DNA of 64,000 nucleotides from Escherichia fergusonii ATCC 35469 (GTDB lineage Bacteria > Pseudomonadota > Gammaproteobacteria > Enterobacterales > Enterobacteriaceae). Location of the stretch: contig NC_011740.1 in NCBI RefSeq assembly GCF_000026225.1, forward strand, positions 744,001 to 808,000. Direction: 5' to 3'. Every line of letters begins with the position of its first letter. Positions within the stretch are counted from its first letter, which is position 1. Shown here piece by piece: positions 28,135 through 39,182 of this stretch. A program made the position numbers and the translations under genes. The notes beneath the pieces were generated by a model. It was not told the DNA's origin. It saw only the letters and a program-made list of their open reading frames with translations, and searched no databases.

Positions 28135-29862
28135 TTAGCAGATTGTTTTTTCTTCAATGAACTTGTTAACCAGCGTCATTAACTCGTCCGTTGTCGGTTG
28201 AGCAAGAGCCTGCTCTGCTAACACCTTCGCATCTTCGAAGTTCGTGTTACGGATAATCTTCTTAATGCGCGGGATAGAAATGGCGCTCATAGAGAATTCG
28301 TCCAGACCCATCCCCAGCAACAGAAGTGTAGCACGTTCGTCGCCTGCAAGCTCACCACACATGCCAGTCCATTTGCCTTCTGCATGAGAAGCATCAATAA
28401 CCTGCTTGATCAAGTTCAGCACGGACGGTGACATCGGCTGGTAAAGATGTGAAATCATATCATTACCACGGTCAACTGCCAGGGTGTACTGCGTTAAATC
28501 ATTGGTGCCGATACTAAAGAAGTCCACTTCTTTGGCTAAATGACGCGCAATTGTCGCAGCTGCTGGTGTTTCCACCATTACGCCGATTTCAATTGACTCG
28601 TCAAAGGCTTTGCCTTCATCGCGCAGTTCTTGTTTGTAGATTTCGATCTCTTTGCGCAGTGCACGCACTTCTTCAACAGAGATAATCATCGGGAACATAA
28701 TGCGCAATTTACCGAAAGCAGAGGCACGCAGGATGGCGCGAACTTGATCACGCAGGATTTCTTTACGATCCATTGCAATACGTACTGCACGCCAGCCGAG
28801 GAACGGGTTCTCTTCTTTCGGGAAGTTCATATATGGCAGCTCTTTGTCGCCGCCGATGTCCATGGTACGTACAATCACAGCCTGTGAGCCACACGCCTCA
28901 GCCACTGCTTTGTATGCCGCAAACTGTTCTTCTTCAGTGGGCAGCGCGTCACGATCCATAAACAGGAATTCAGTACGATACAGACCAACACCTTCTGCGC
29001 CGTTACGCTCTGCACCTTCAACGTCACGCACGGTGCCGATGTTAGCGCAAACTTCTACCTGATGACCATCCAGCGTAATGGCTGGCAGATCTTTCAGTTT
29101 AGCAAGCTCTGCTTTTTCAGAAGCCACTTGCTCCTGAACCGCGCGCAGTTTATCAATAACTTCGTTGGTTGGATTGACGTAAACCTGATTATTTACGGCA
29201 TCCAGAATCAGATAATCATCATTTTTCACCTGGGAGGTGACGCTACCAGTACCTACAATGGCAGGCAATTCCAGAGAACGCGCCATGATTGAGGTGTGGG
29301 AAGTACGTCCACCCGCATCGGTGATGAAACCCAGCACCTTTTTCAGGTTCAACTGAGCAGTTTCAGAGGGGGTCAGATCCGCTGCAACCAGGATAACTTC
29401 ATCCTGAATGGAGCTCAGATCGATAATCTTCAGGCCCAGGATGTTGCGCAGCAGGCGCTTACCGATATCACGCACGTCAGCCGCACGTTCTTTCAGGTAT
29501 TCATCATCCAGTTCTTCCAGGGCAGAAGCCTGACCTTCGATAACTTCATGAGCAGCTGCATCAGCTGTCATGTGTTTATCTTTAATCAGGGCTATGATTT
29601 CCTGCTCCAGCTCCTCATCTTCGAGTAGCATGATATGCCCTTCAAAGATGGCTTCTTTTTCTTCGCCGAAAGTTTCACCAGCTTTCGTTTTGATCGCTTC
29701 AAGTTGCGCAGATGCCTTGGCACGACCGCTCAGAAAACGTTCAACTTCATGGTCAACCTTATCGGCAGAAATTTTTTTCCGGTCAATAACGATTTCGTCT
29801 TCTTTCAAAAGCAGAGCTTTACCGAAAGCGATACCCGGGGATGCTAAAATGCCTGAAATCAT
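28135..29862 (-). CDS. ptsI: PtsI, PTS enzyme I
   Basis: 575 aa. The phosphoryl histidine is H189 (GGRTSHTSIMAR). The PEP-binding barrel follows with EEENPFLGWRA-type and IGTNDLTQY signatures, and the catalytic cysteine sits in GMCGELAGD near residue 502. It transfers phosphate from phosphoenolpyruvate to HPr, the first step for all PTS sugars. The gene is 46 bases downstream of ptsH. Confidence 0.98.
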   Translation of the reverse strand: MISGILASPGIAFGKALLLKEDEIVIDRKKISADKVDHEVERFLSGRAKASAQLEAIKTKAGETFGEEKEAIFEGHIMLLEDEELEQEIIALIKDKHMTADAAAHEVIEGQASALEELDDEYLKERAADVRDIGKRLLRNILGLKIIDLSSIQDEVILVAADLTPSETAQLNLKKVLGFITDAGGRTSHTSIMARSLELPAIVGTGSVTSQVKNDDYLILDAVNNQVYVNPTNEVIDKLRAVQEQVASEKAELAKLKDLPAITLDGHQVEVCANIGTVRDVEGAERNGAEGVGLYRTEFLFMDRDALPTEEEQFAAYKAVAEACGSQAVIVRTMDIGGDKELPYMNFPKEENPFLGWRAVRIAMDRKEILRDQVRAILRASAFGKLRIMFPMIISVEEVRALRKEIEIYKQELRDEGKAFDESIEIGVMVETPAAATIARHLAKEVDFFSIGTNDLTQYTLAVDRGNDMISHLYQPMSPSVLNLIKQVIDASHAEGKWTGMCGELAGDERATLLLLGMGLDEFSMSAISIPRIKKIIRNTNFEDAKVLAEQALAQPTTDELMTLVNKFIEEKTIC

Positions 29863-29908
29863 AACCCTACCTTACTTGTGACTGATATTTAATTGGACCC
29901 GGAAAAAA

Positions 29909-30166
29909 TTACTCGAGTTCCGCCATCAGTTTGACCAGATGCTCAACTGCTTTTTGTTCGTCTTCACCTTCAGCAGAGATGGTAACAACCGTACCTTGAG
30001 TCAGACCCAGGGTCTGCAGTTTGAACAGGCTTTTCGCGCTGGCGCTTTTGCCATTGGAAGTCACAGTGATCTCAGAAGTGAAGCCTTTAGCTTCTTTAAC
30101 AAACTGAGCAGCAGGGCGGGTGTGCAGACCGTTCGGAGCGGTGATGGTAACTTCTTGCTGGAACAT
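29909..30166 (-). CDS. ptsH: PtsH, HPr phosphocarrier
   Basis: 85 aa. Phosphorylated H15 lies in [11 protein letters not shown] and Ser46 in [12 protein letters not shown]. It carries phosphate from EI to the sugar-specific IIA proteins. Ribosome site GGGGAAATATA before the ATG at 30166. Confidence 0.98.
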
Positions 30167-30497
30167 TATATTTCCCCAACTTATTGGTTTAGTGTTGTGG
30201 AACTAAAGTCTAGCCTGGCGGCTCAACTTTAGCCTGTATTGTTCGCGCCAACTTTTAAGGACGCGGCACACCAGGTGTTAACGGCGGTCCTTGCTGAAAA
30301 CGTCTGGCTGATGATGTTCTGCTCATCATTAAACATTATGCCGCTAAAGGAAGAATTGAACCAAATCATTAAATCGATTCAGCAGGCGGCTTTCCTGTAA
30401 CGATTAATTTCGAGCATCAAAATAATTTGTCAGGTTAAATACCAGTTCCGACAGGTTGGATCAATGCCAGGAGAGGTCAAACTTTGAAGCAGGCCAC
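30167..30497 (-). promoter_or_regulatory. ptsH upstream control region
   Basis: About 330 non-coding bases between the cysK terminator and ptsH. The operon is known to use several promoters (P0 and P1 families) governed by CRP and Mlc. A symmetric Mlc-like operator is visible at 30403-30426. No open frame of note lies inside. Confidence 0.75.
30403..30426 (-). promoter_or_regulatory. Putative Mlc operator of ptsH
   Basis: On the minus strand the site reads ATTATTTTGATG then CTCGAAATTAAT, a near-symmetric AT-rich palindrome like the Mlc sites of ptsG and ptsH (TTATTT and AAATAA-type arms). It lies about 240 bases upstream of ptsH, where the distal P0 promoter is expected. Confidence 0.6.
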
Positions 30498-30526
30498 AAA
30501 AAAGCACCTGAAAAGGTGCTTTTTTA
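30498..30526 (-). terminator. Terminator of cysK
   Basis: AAAAAAGCACCT and AGGTGCTTTTTT pair perfectly around a short GAAA loop. The symmetric A and T runs allow function on the minus strand after cysK. Confidence 0.9.
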
Positions 30527-30547
30527 CGCGTTTTTAACACTTTGGCA

Positions 30548-31519
30548 TCACTGTTGCAGTTCTTTCTCAGTGAAGAGATCGGCAAACAATGCGGTGCTTA
30601 AATAACGCTCACCTGAAGACGGTAGGATAACCACAATATTCTTGTTGGTAAAGCTTTCATCTTCTTGTAGTTTCAACGCTGCAGCAACAGCCGCTCCAGA
30701 AGAGATACCTGCAAGAATACCTTCCTCTTCCATCAGGCGGCGTGCCGTAGATATTGCTTCTTCATTGGTGATACCAATAACTTTATCAACCAGTTTGAGA
30801 TCCAGATTCGCCGGAATAAAACCAGCACCGATTCCCTGAATTTTATGTGGGCCAGGCTTCAGTTCTTCACCTGCCAGCGCTTGAGCGATAACCGGAGAGT
30901 CGGTTGGCTCAACAGCGACAGAGATGAGATCAGTCTTGCCTTTGGTGCCTTTAATGTAACGGCTTACACCCGTTAACGTACCGCCAGTGCCTACACCCGC
31001 GATAAAAACATCAACTTGCCCATCGGTATCTTCCCAGATTTCCGGGCCAGTGGTTTTCTCATGAATTTCCGGGTTTGCCGGATTGCTGAACTGTTGCAGC
31101 AGTAGATATTTTTCTGGATTGCTGGCAACAATTTCTTCCGCTTTCTGAATCGCGCCTTTCATACCTTTTGCGCCTTCAGTAAGAACCAGATTCGCACCGA
31201 GCGCTTTCAGCAATTTACGGCGTTCGATACTCATGGTTTCTGGCATGGTCAGAGTCAGTTTATAACCACGAGCAGCAGCTACATAAGCCAGCGCAATCCC
31301 GGTGTTACCACTGGTCGGCTCAACCAGTTCAACACCCGGTTTCAAAACACCGCGTTTTTCGGCATCCCAAATCATATTGGCACCGATACGGCATTTCACG
31401 CTGAAACTTGGATTACGTGATTCCACCTTCGCCAGAATGCGTCCGTTACCGATGCGATTCAGGCGAACCAGCGGTGTATGACCGATAGTCAGCGAGTTGT
31501 CTTCATAAATCTTACTCAT
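30548..31519 (-). CDS. cysK: CysK, cysteine synthase A
   Basis: 323 aa PLP enzyme with lysine K42 (PSFSVKCRIGANMIW), the phosphate-binding TSGNTGIAL near residue 69, and GTGGTLTG near 177. It makes cysteine from O-acetylserine and sulfide, associates with CysE, and is also used by CdiA toxin systems as a partner. It is monocistronic here, with CysB-dependent control expected in the 163-base gap before cysZ. Confidence 0.97.
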   Translation of the reverse strand: MSKIYEDNSLTIGHTPLVRLNRIGNGRILAKVESRNPSFSVKCRIGANMIWDAEKRGVLKPGVELVEPTSGNTGIALAYVAAARGYKLTLTMPETMSIERRKLLKALGANLVLTEGAKGMKGAIQKAEEIVASNPEKYLLLQQFSNPANPEIHEKTTGPEIWEDTDGQVDVFIAGVGTGGTLTGVSRYIKGTKGKTDLISVAVEPTDSPVIAQALAGEELKPGPHKIQGIGAGFIPANLDLKLVDKVIGITNEEAISTARRLMEEEGILAGISSGAAVAAALKLQEDESFTNKNIVVILPSSGERYLSTALFADLFTEKELQQ

Positions 31520-31682
31520 GGCCTGTCCTTAACTGTATGAAATTGGGATACCTCTCCAGCATACCTGCCGTACAGAGATGGGGAAGTAAGTAATTCGCAT
31601 ATCTATATGCTGAGATGAAATAATGGTTATCAGTATGGAATAAGAGGCGGCATAAGCCACCTCTGTTCGCTGCACAATTACC

Positions 31683-32444
31683 TTATTTCCATAACGCATG
31701 CTTATCACGATAGCAATCTACCCACATCGCTGTCGCCCCGCAAACGGCAACAGGCATGATGAATAAATTGAGTACCGGGATCATGGTGAACAGACTGGTC
31801 AGTGCGCCAAACTGCATGTTAGTCACTTTACGTGTACGCAGCGCCATACGCATCTCTTTGAATGGCACTTTATGGTTATCGAACGGGTAATCGCAATATT
31901 GAATGGCCAACATCCAGGCGCTGAACAGGAACCACAGAACCGGAGCAACAGTTTGCCCAACACCCGGAATAAAATAGAGAATCAGCAATACGATAGCGCG
32001 TGGGAGATACCATGCGAGTTTTTGCCATTCTCGCTTCATAATACGTGGCAGGTCTTTCATAATACCGAAAATACCGGTATCTGGTGGTGTCGCACCCGTC
32101 AGACGAGCTTCGAGTTGTTCTGCCAACAAGCCATTAAATGGCGCTGCTATCCAGTTCGCCAGGGTAGAAAAGAAATAGCCAAAAATAAGCAGAACAGAAA
32201 TCACTGCCAATGGCCAGAGGATGTAACTCAGCCATTGTAACCACTCCGGCACATAACTCATCAACGCCGGGATCCAGGTGTCCAACTGAGTGAAGAGCCA
32301 CCAGAAAGCGCCACCCATGAGCAGAATGTTGACCAGTAAAGGCAGAATCACAAAACGACGGATACCTGGTTGCGAAACCAGTTTCCAGCCCTGTGAAAAG
32401 TAGTAAAAACCGCTGCGTGGTACATTTGCGGATGATGAAATCAT
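31683..32444 (-). CDS. cysZ: CysZ, inner-membrane sulfate transporter
   Basis: 253 aa, hydrophobic, with long membrane segments near residues 30-50, 68-95, 140-185 and 205-235. It is a high-affinity sulfate uptake protein that acts with the cysteine pathway and is inhibited by sulfite. It lies upstream of cysK and divergent from zipA. Confidence 0.95.
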   Translation of the reverse strand: MISSSANVPRSGFYYFSQGWKLVSQPGIRRFVILPLLVNILLMGGAFWWLFTQLDTWIPALMSYVPEWLQWLSYILWPLAVISVLLIFGYFFSTLANWIAAPFNGLLAEQLEARLTGATPPDTGIFGIMKDLPRIMKREWQKLAWYLPRAIVLLILYFIPGVGQTVAPVLWFLFSAWMLAIQYCDYPFDNHKVPFKEMRMALRTRKVTNMQFGALTSLFTMIPVLNLFIMPVAVCGATAMWVDCYRDKHALWK

Positions 32445-32674
32445 AATCAGGACAGACTCCTTCTTGTTAAGCCCTGGGATTAATCTGTGTATCTTACCGG
32501 GTTAATACCGCAGTGCCAGTTAGGAAATGTTCGAAAAAACAGCAAAAAGCACATTTTCGTTCATCTTTGTGCGGTGAAAGTTAAGAGTACACTTGCACTA
32601 GACGTAATCGACAAATACTCTTAGTGAGTAAATGTTTGCCGTGGTGGCAAGGTGTTAGAACAACAGAGAATATA
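32445..32674. promoter_or_regulatory. cysZ/zipA divergent spacer
   Basis: 230 bases with AT-rich stretches on both sides and no reading frame worth calling. The zipA leader includes a TTGCACTAGACGTAATCG segment, and the frame upstream of the zipA ATG lacks a ribosome site. Promoters for both genes must lie here. Confidence 0.5.
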
Positions 32675-33679
32675 ATGATGCAGGATTTGCGTCTGATATT
32701 AATCATTGTTGGCGCGATCGCCATAATCGCTTTACTGGTACATGGTTTCTGGACCAGCCGTAAAGAACGATCTTCTATGTTCCGCGATCGCCCACTGAAA
32801 CGTATGAAATCAACCCGTGACGACGATTCTTATGACGAGGATGTCGAAGAAGACGAAGGCGTTGGTGAAGTTCGTGTTCACCGCGTGAATCATGCGCCGG
32901 CGAGTAACCCGGAACATGATGCTACTCGTCCGTCGCCGCAACACCAGTACCAACCGCCTTATGCGTCTGCGCAGCCGCGTCAACCGGTCGTGCAGCATCC
33001 GCCTGAGCCGCCGACGCCGCATGTTCAGCGTCCCGTAGAGCCGGTACAGCAACCGGTTTACCAGCAGGCGCCAGCGCAACAACCTGTTCATCAGCCGCAA
33101 CCGGTTCAGCAACCTGTTGCGCCGCAGGTACAACCAGCGCCGCAGCCTGTGCCACCTGCACAGCAACCTTCTGCCCAGGCATTCCAGCCAGCGGAACCGA
33201 TAGTTGAGCCGCAGCCTGAGACCGTTGTTGAGCAATCACCCGTTGCTGAAAAACCGAAGCGCAAAGAAGCTGTCATAATCATGAACGTCGCGGCGCATCA
33301 TGGTAATGAGCTGAACGGTGAACTTCTTCTTAACAGCATTCAGCAAGCGGGCTTTAAATTTGGTGATATGAATATTTTCCATCGCCATCTTAGCCCGGAT
33401 GGTAGTGGTCCGGCGTTATTTAGTCTGGCAAACATGGTGAAACCGGGAACTTTCGATCCAGAGAATACCGAGTTCACAACACCGGGTGTCACTATCTTTA
33501 TGCAGGTACCATCTTATGGTGACGAGCTGCAAAACTTCAAGCTGATGCTGCAATCTGCGCAGCATATTGCCGATGAAGTGGGCGGTGTAGTGCTTGATGA
33601 TCAACGCCGTATGATGACTCCACAGAAACTGCGTGAGTATCAGGACATCATCCGCGAAGTAAAAGCCGCCAACGCCTGA
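32675..33679 (+). CDS. zipA: ZipA, FtsZ membrane anchor of the divisome
   Basis: The ATG at 32675 (AGAGAATATAATG) gives 334 aa, six more than the 328 I recall for K-12. A single N-terminal span (LRLILIIVGAIAIIALLVHGFW, about residues 5-25) leaves the bulk cytoplasmic. A charged stretch follows, then a Pro/Gln-rich linker (about 85-190) made of short QQPV/HQP-like units. The C-terminal FtsZ-binding domain (~195-334) carries the conserved GNELNGELLLNSIQQAGF. It tethers FtsZ to the membrane. The length difference is in the repetitive linker. Confidence 0.95.
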   Translation: MMQDLRLILIIVGAIAIIALLVHGFWTSRKERSSMFRDRPLKRMKSTRDDDSYDEDVEEDEGVGEVRVHRVNHAPASNPEHDATRPSPQHQYQPPYASAQPRQPVVQHPPEPPTPHVQRPVEPVQQPVYQQAPAQQPVHQPQPVQQPVAPQVQPAPQPVPPAQQPSAQAFQPAEPIVEPQPETVVEQSPVAEKPKRKEAVIIMNVAAHHGNELNGELLLNSIQQAGFKFGDMNIFHRHLSPDGSGPALFSLANMVKPGTFDPENTEFTTPGVTIFMQVPSYGDELQNFKLMLQSAQHIADEVGGVVLDDQRRMMTPQKLREYQDIIREVKAANA

Positions 33680-33708
33680 TACACTTAAGGCCAATTAACT
33701 CCTCTTCG

Positions 33709-33732
33709 AACCCCCGCTTGTCGGGGGTTTTT
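33709..33732 (+). terminator. Terminator of zipA
   Basis: AACCCCCG, loop CTTGT, CGGGGGTT and then TTT. It lies 18 bases before ligA, which must have its own promoter or rely on readthrough. Confidence 0.85.
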
Positions 33733-33746
33733 AGCATTGATGGTGC

Positions 33747-35765
<2,019 letters not shown>

Positions 35766-35766
35766 G

Positions 35767-35985
35767 ATGGAAAAAGAGCAGCTGATTGAAATAGCCAATA
35801 CGATAATGCCGTTTGGCAAGTACAAAGGACGTCGCTTAATCGACCTGCCGGAAGAGTATCTTTTGTGGTTTGCCCGCAAGGATGAATTCCCGGCAGGGAA
35901 GCTCGGTGAGCTAATGCAAATCACGCTGCTGATTAAAACCGAGGGGCTGACGCAACTGGTCCAGCCCCTGAAGCGTCCGCTTTAA
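35767..35985 (+). CDS. ypeB: YpeB, small DUF3820 protein
   Basis: 72 aa (MEKEQLIEIANTIMPFGKYK and on), cytosolic, with no known function. It follows ligA with one base between, so it is read from the ligA message. Its stop overlaps the stop of the convergent gene yfeH. The DUF3820 family is otherwise found near DNA-metabolism genes, but its activity is not established. Confidence 0.93.
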   Translation: MEKEQLIEIANTIMPFGKYKGRRLIDLPEEYLLWFARKDEFPAGKLGELMQITLLIKTEGLTQLVQPLKRPL

Positions 35986-36980
35986 GCTTTATCGGCGCTG
36001 CTTTCCTGCTGCGCCTGTAACTGTTCGGTCTGGCGTTTGTATCGACGCGCCAGCACCGCACAGACCATCAATTGGATCTGATGGAAAATCATCAGAGGCA
36101 GCACCATCATACCGATCACCGATGTGGGGAACAGAATGTTTGCCATCGGGATGCCATTTGCCAGACTCTTTTTCGAACCACAAAAGACGATAGTAATTTC
36201 ATCTGCCTTATTAAAGCCCAGTCGGCGTGCCATAAAGACGTTAACCACAATCACAATAGCCAACAGTACGCAGCTGACCACCACAATGAACAGCAACGAT
36301 CCCCAGCCAACTTTGTGCCAGATGCCGTTAACGACGGCTTCGCTGAATGCCGTATAAACCACCAACAGAATGGATGTCTGGTCAGTTTTCGCAATCCACT
36401 TCTTATTGCGTGCCACCCAGTTGCCAATCCAAGGGCGAGAAAGATGTCCCAGCACAAACGGCAGCAACAGTTGCAGCATAATTTTACCGACCTGCTCAAG
36501 GCTGCCCTCTGCACCGTGAACATTCATCACCAGACCAACCAGCAACGGTGAAAGGAAAATTCCCAGCAGGCTGGATGCCGACGCAGAACAAACCGCCGCC
36601 GCGACGTTACCGCCTGCCATTGACGTGAAGGCGATTGCAGACTGCACGGTAGCGGGGAGAATGCACAAGTAGAGAAAACCGGAGTAGAGCATCGGGTCGA
36701 CATTTACGGGTTTCCACCAGGCAAACAGCACGCCCAGAATCGGAAACAGCACGAAGGTGCTACACATTACCCACAAATGTAGTCGCCAGTGGCTACCACC
36801 CGCAATGATGGCTTCACGCGACAGCTTCGCGCCGTGCATAAAGAACAGCAGGGCAATGGCTGCGGTGGTCAGATTTTCAAAGAAGGGGACGAAATTGCCT
36901 CTGGCAGGAAAGAAAGAGGCCAACAGCACTACCGTGATAAGTGTCAGCGTAAATGGGTCAAGAATGCGAAAAAGTTTCAT
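35982..36980 (-). CDS. yfeH: YfeH, SBF-type (bile acid/sodium symporter-like) membrane protein
   Basis: 332 aa with nine to ten hydrophobic segments, in the SBF-like/BASS transporter superfamily. The substrate is unknown. It ends in a charged tail (RRYKRQTEQLQAQQESSADKA) and its TAA shares bases with the ypeB stop. In K-12 the LysR gene yfeR lies divergently next to it; here only about 276 bases separate yfeH from the end of yfeN, so yfeR is absent. Confidence 0.93.
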   Translation of the reverse strand: MKLFRILDPFTLTLITVVLLASFFPARGNFVPFFENLTTAAIALLFFMHGAKLSREAIIAGGSHWRLHLWVMCSTFVLFPILGVLFAWWKPVNVDPMLYSGFLYLCILPATVQSAIAFTSMAGGNVAAAVCSASASSLLGIFLSPLLVGLVMNVHGAEGSLEQVGKIMLQLLLPFVLGHLSRPWIGNWVARNKKWIAKTDQTSILLVVYTAFSEAVVNGIWHKVGWGSLLFIVVVSCVLLAIVIVVNVFMARRLGFNKADEITIVFCGSKKSLANGIPMANILFPTSVIGMMVLPLMIFHQIQLMVCAVLARRYKRQTEQLQAQQESSADKA

Positions 36981-37256
36981 AACGGCTCCAGCAGAACGAT
37001 GCCAATATTGTGCGTTTTTCTGGTTTATAAATAAAACTGATTTACGGCATCAACAGGTGAACAGACCACAAATTCAGATGATCTCAGGGGATATATACTC
37101 TGAATAATTTAAGTTGCAGTGGCAGTACATGCAACCTGAAGCATAACGAGTGTATCAATGTAGCTGTGGAGATCGACATTTGCCAGAGAATAGTAAACTT
37201 CTGGCGGGGAAGGGGGAACCGTCACCAGGAAGTGACGGCTATTGGCTATAAAACAA
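36981..37256. other. yfeH-yfeN spacer without yfeR
   Basis: 276 bases with no gene. It holds the yfeH leader, one copy of a dispersed palindromic repeat (37104-37155), and a C/G-rich hairpin GTCACCAGGAAGTGAC (about 37222-37237) near the yfeN end that may act in termination. The roughly 900-base yfeR gene expected from the K-12 order is not here. Confidence 0.7.
37104..37155. repeat. Intergenic repeat copy A (GTTGCAG...CATGCAAC type)
   Basis: ATAATTTAAGTTGCAG, a short variable middle, CATGCAACCTGAAGCATAAC and GAGTGTA. It shares its layout with copies near 40452 and 47473. TTGCA and TGCAA can pair. Confidence 0.7.
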
Positions 37257-38024
37257 TCAAAAGACGTATTTAACTGAATAAATTATGCCGTCCTGGAGAA
37301 AGGCTTCGCCAAGTTTATTATCGGCGTAGCGGTACTGTATTCCAGCAGTAAAATGAGGCGTGGCATTCCACCAAAAAGCGACGGCTCCATTGATACCGTC
37401 TTTACCGCCGTTACCTGCGGCGTAGCTTTCATCGCGATCAAACTCATATTCGTTCCAGTTTGTCAGGGTAAATTTCTCACTACCAAGCATAAAACTATAG
37501 CCTGCAACCCATCCCATCACATAACCATTATCCCCGGTATAATAGGTCTGATCGGTATAACGTTTTGCAAAAAATGGCTTAAACCAGTAACCGTTTCCTG
37601 TAAAATTATATCCTAAGCCATAAAGGAACATATCATCGTGGAAATTAACACGATTTGGTGAACCGTAAGTACCGTAAGCATGTAAATAAAGATTTAATCC
37701 GCTATCACCTAAATAAATACGGTTGGTATTTTTAAAAGTATATCGCTGCTCACTGCCTGGTTTCGTATGGCGACTGTTATAGAAATTCTCCCAGTCAAAA
37801 AAACCGTACAGTTCACCCCAACTGAAGTTTGCACCACCTTCAATTTCCAGATAGCCAAAATCATCTTTGTGAGATTTATTACTGGTTTTCCTGGTAGTGT
37901 CTGATGTCCAGTCAAGATAATGCAGACCTATATCTGCAAATCCGCCTTTAAATTCAGCATGCACCAGTTGTGGTAAAGCGAGTAACGTCGCAGCATATCC
38001 GGCCAACAAAATTTTTTTGGTCAT
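37257..38024 (-). CDS. yfeN: YfeN, outer-membrane protein of the Tsx-like nucleoside-channel family
   Basis: The ATG at 38024 gives 255 aa with a clear signal peptide (TKKILLAGYAATLLALPQLVHA, cut near 23); a start four codons earlier is also open. The mature part has alternating beta strands and ends in Val-Phe, the usual mark of an outer-membrane barrel. It resembles Tsx, the nucleoside-specific pore, which fits its place beside xapA/xapB. AT-rich coding sequence compared with the ligA region. Confidence 0.88.
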   Translation of the reverse strand: MTKKILLAGYAATLLALPQLVHAEFKGGFADIGLHYLDWTSDTTRKTSNKSHKDDFGYLEIEGGANFSWGELYGFFDWENFYNSRHTKPGSEQRYTFKNTNRIYLGDSGLNLYLHAYGTYGSPNRVNFHDDMFLYGLGYNFTGNGYWFKPFFAKRYTDQTYYTGDNGYVMGWVAGYSFMLGSEKFTLTNWNEYEFDRDESYAAGNGGKDGINGAVAFWWNATPHFTAGIQYRYADNKLGEAFLQDGIIYSVKYVF

Positions 38025-38291
38025 GGTAAGTTCCATCTGTTCAGGTATTATTTTAATGAATTGCAGTACGATGAGTAAATTATGATTGTTGGTGATTTTA
38101 TTTTGGTGTTAGCCGTTTATACCAATACTTTATTTTTTATAAATCATTCACAGAGGATCTGAATTGAAATGAAGTATTGATATAGAATCAAAATCAATGG
38201 CGGTGATAAATGATATTGGTAACTTAAGGCAGGTAATCGTTATAAATGCAGGGTAAAGCTTAATTTCACATGTCACTAATAAGGACTATTC

Positions 38292-39125
38292 ATGACTGAT
38301 TCACTTTTTTCGCAAAATCCAGTCTGGTGTGTCGATATCATTCGTCGCTACAAACCTGATTTTACACCCCGTGTGGCCTTTATTCTTGGTTCAGGGCTTG
38401 GCGCGCTGGCAGAACAAATTGAAGACGCGGTTGCCATTTCCTATGAAAAATTACCCGGTTTTCCTGTCAGTACTGTTCATGGTCATGCCGGAGAGTTAGT
38501 GCTTGGGAATTTGGCTGGCGTACCAGTAGCCTGCATGAAAGGGCGTGGTCATTTTTATGAAGGTCGTGGTATGACCATCATGACTGATGCCATTCGTACC
38601 TTCAAATTGCTGGGCTGTGAGTTGCTGTTTTGTACTAATGCAGCCGGATCACTGCGTGCTGATGTTGGCCCTGGCAGTTTGGTAGCACTAAAAGACCATA
38701 TCAATACTATGCCTGGAACGCCGATGGTAGGCTTAAATGACCAACGTTTTGGTGAGCGCTTTTTCTCACTGGCGAATGCCTATGATGCTGACTATCGTGC
38801 AATTTTGCAGAACGTCGCGCGAGAGGAGGGGTTCCCATTAAGTGAAGGTGTCTTTGTTTCATATCCTGGCCCAAATTTTGAAACTGCTGCCGAAATTCGC
38901 ATGATGCAAATTATTGGTGGTGATGTAGTAGGTATGTCTGTTGTACCAGAGGTTATTTCTGCCCGTCATTGCGATCTAAAAGTGGTGGCTGTTTCGGCAA
39001 TTACCAACCTGGCTGAAGGGTTAAGCGATGTGAAGCTTTCTCATGCACAGACGTTGGCTGCAGCAGAATTATCACAGCAAAACTTCATTAATTTGATTTG
39101 TGGTTTTTTACGCAAAATCGCCTGA
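38292..39125 (+). CDS. xapA: XapA, xanthosine phosphorylase (purine nucleoside phosphorylase II)
   Basis: 277 aa, PNP family 2: GSGLGALA near residue 34, GRGHFYEGRG near 88, CTNAAGSL near 119, GPNFETAAEIRMM near 196, and the C-terminal AITNLAEGLS. It phosphorolyses xanthosine, and inosine or guanosine, to the base plus ribose-1-phosphate. It starts at 38292 with ATAAGGACTATTC upstream. It is induced by xanthosine through XapR. Confidence 0.96.
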   Translation: MTDSLFSQNPVWCVDIIRRYKPDFTPRVAFILGSGLGALAEQIEDAVAISYEKLPGFPVSTVHGHAGELVLGNLAGVPVACMKGRGHFYEGRGMTIMTDAIRTFKLLGCELLFCTNAAGSLRADVGPGSLVALKDHINTMPGTPMVGLNDQRFGERFFSLANAYDADYRAILQNVAREEGFPLSEGVFVSYPGPNFETAAEIRMMQIIGGDVVGMSVVPEVISARHCDLKVVAVSAITNLAEGLSDVKLSHAQTLAAAELSQQNFINLICGFLRKIA

Positions 39126-39182
39126 GAAAAATAACAATCGGCCTCACTGATGAGGCCATAATTATGCGATAAGGAAACGAAA

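Noticed and set aside
33060..33200. Repeated CAACCGGTT-like units considered as a DNA regulatory repeat
   Set aside because: They lie within the zipA Pro/Gln linker and are explained by QQPV-type codons.
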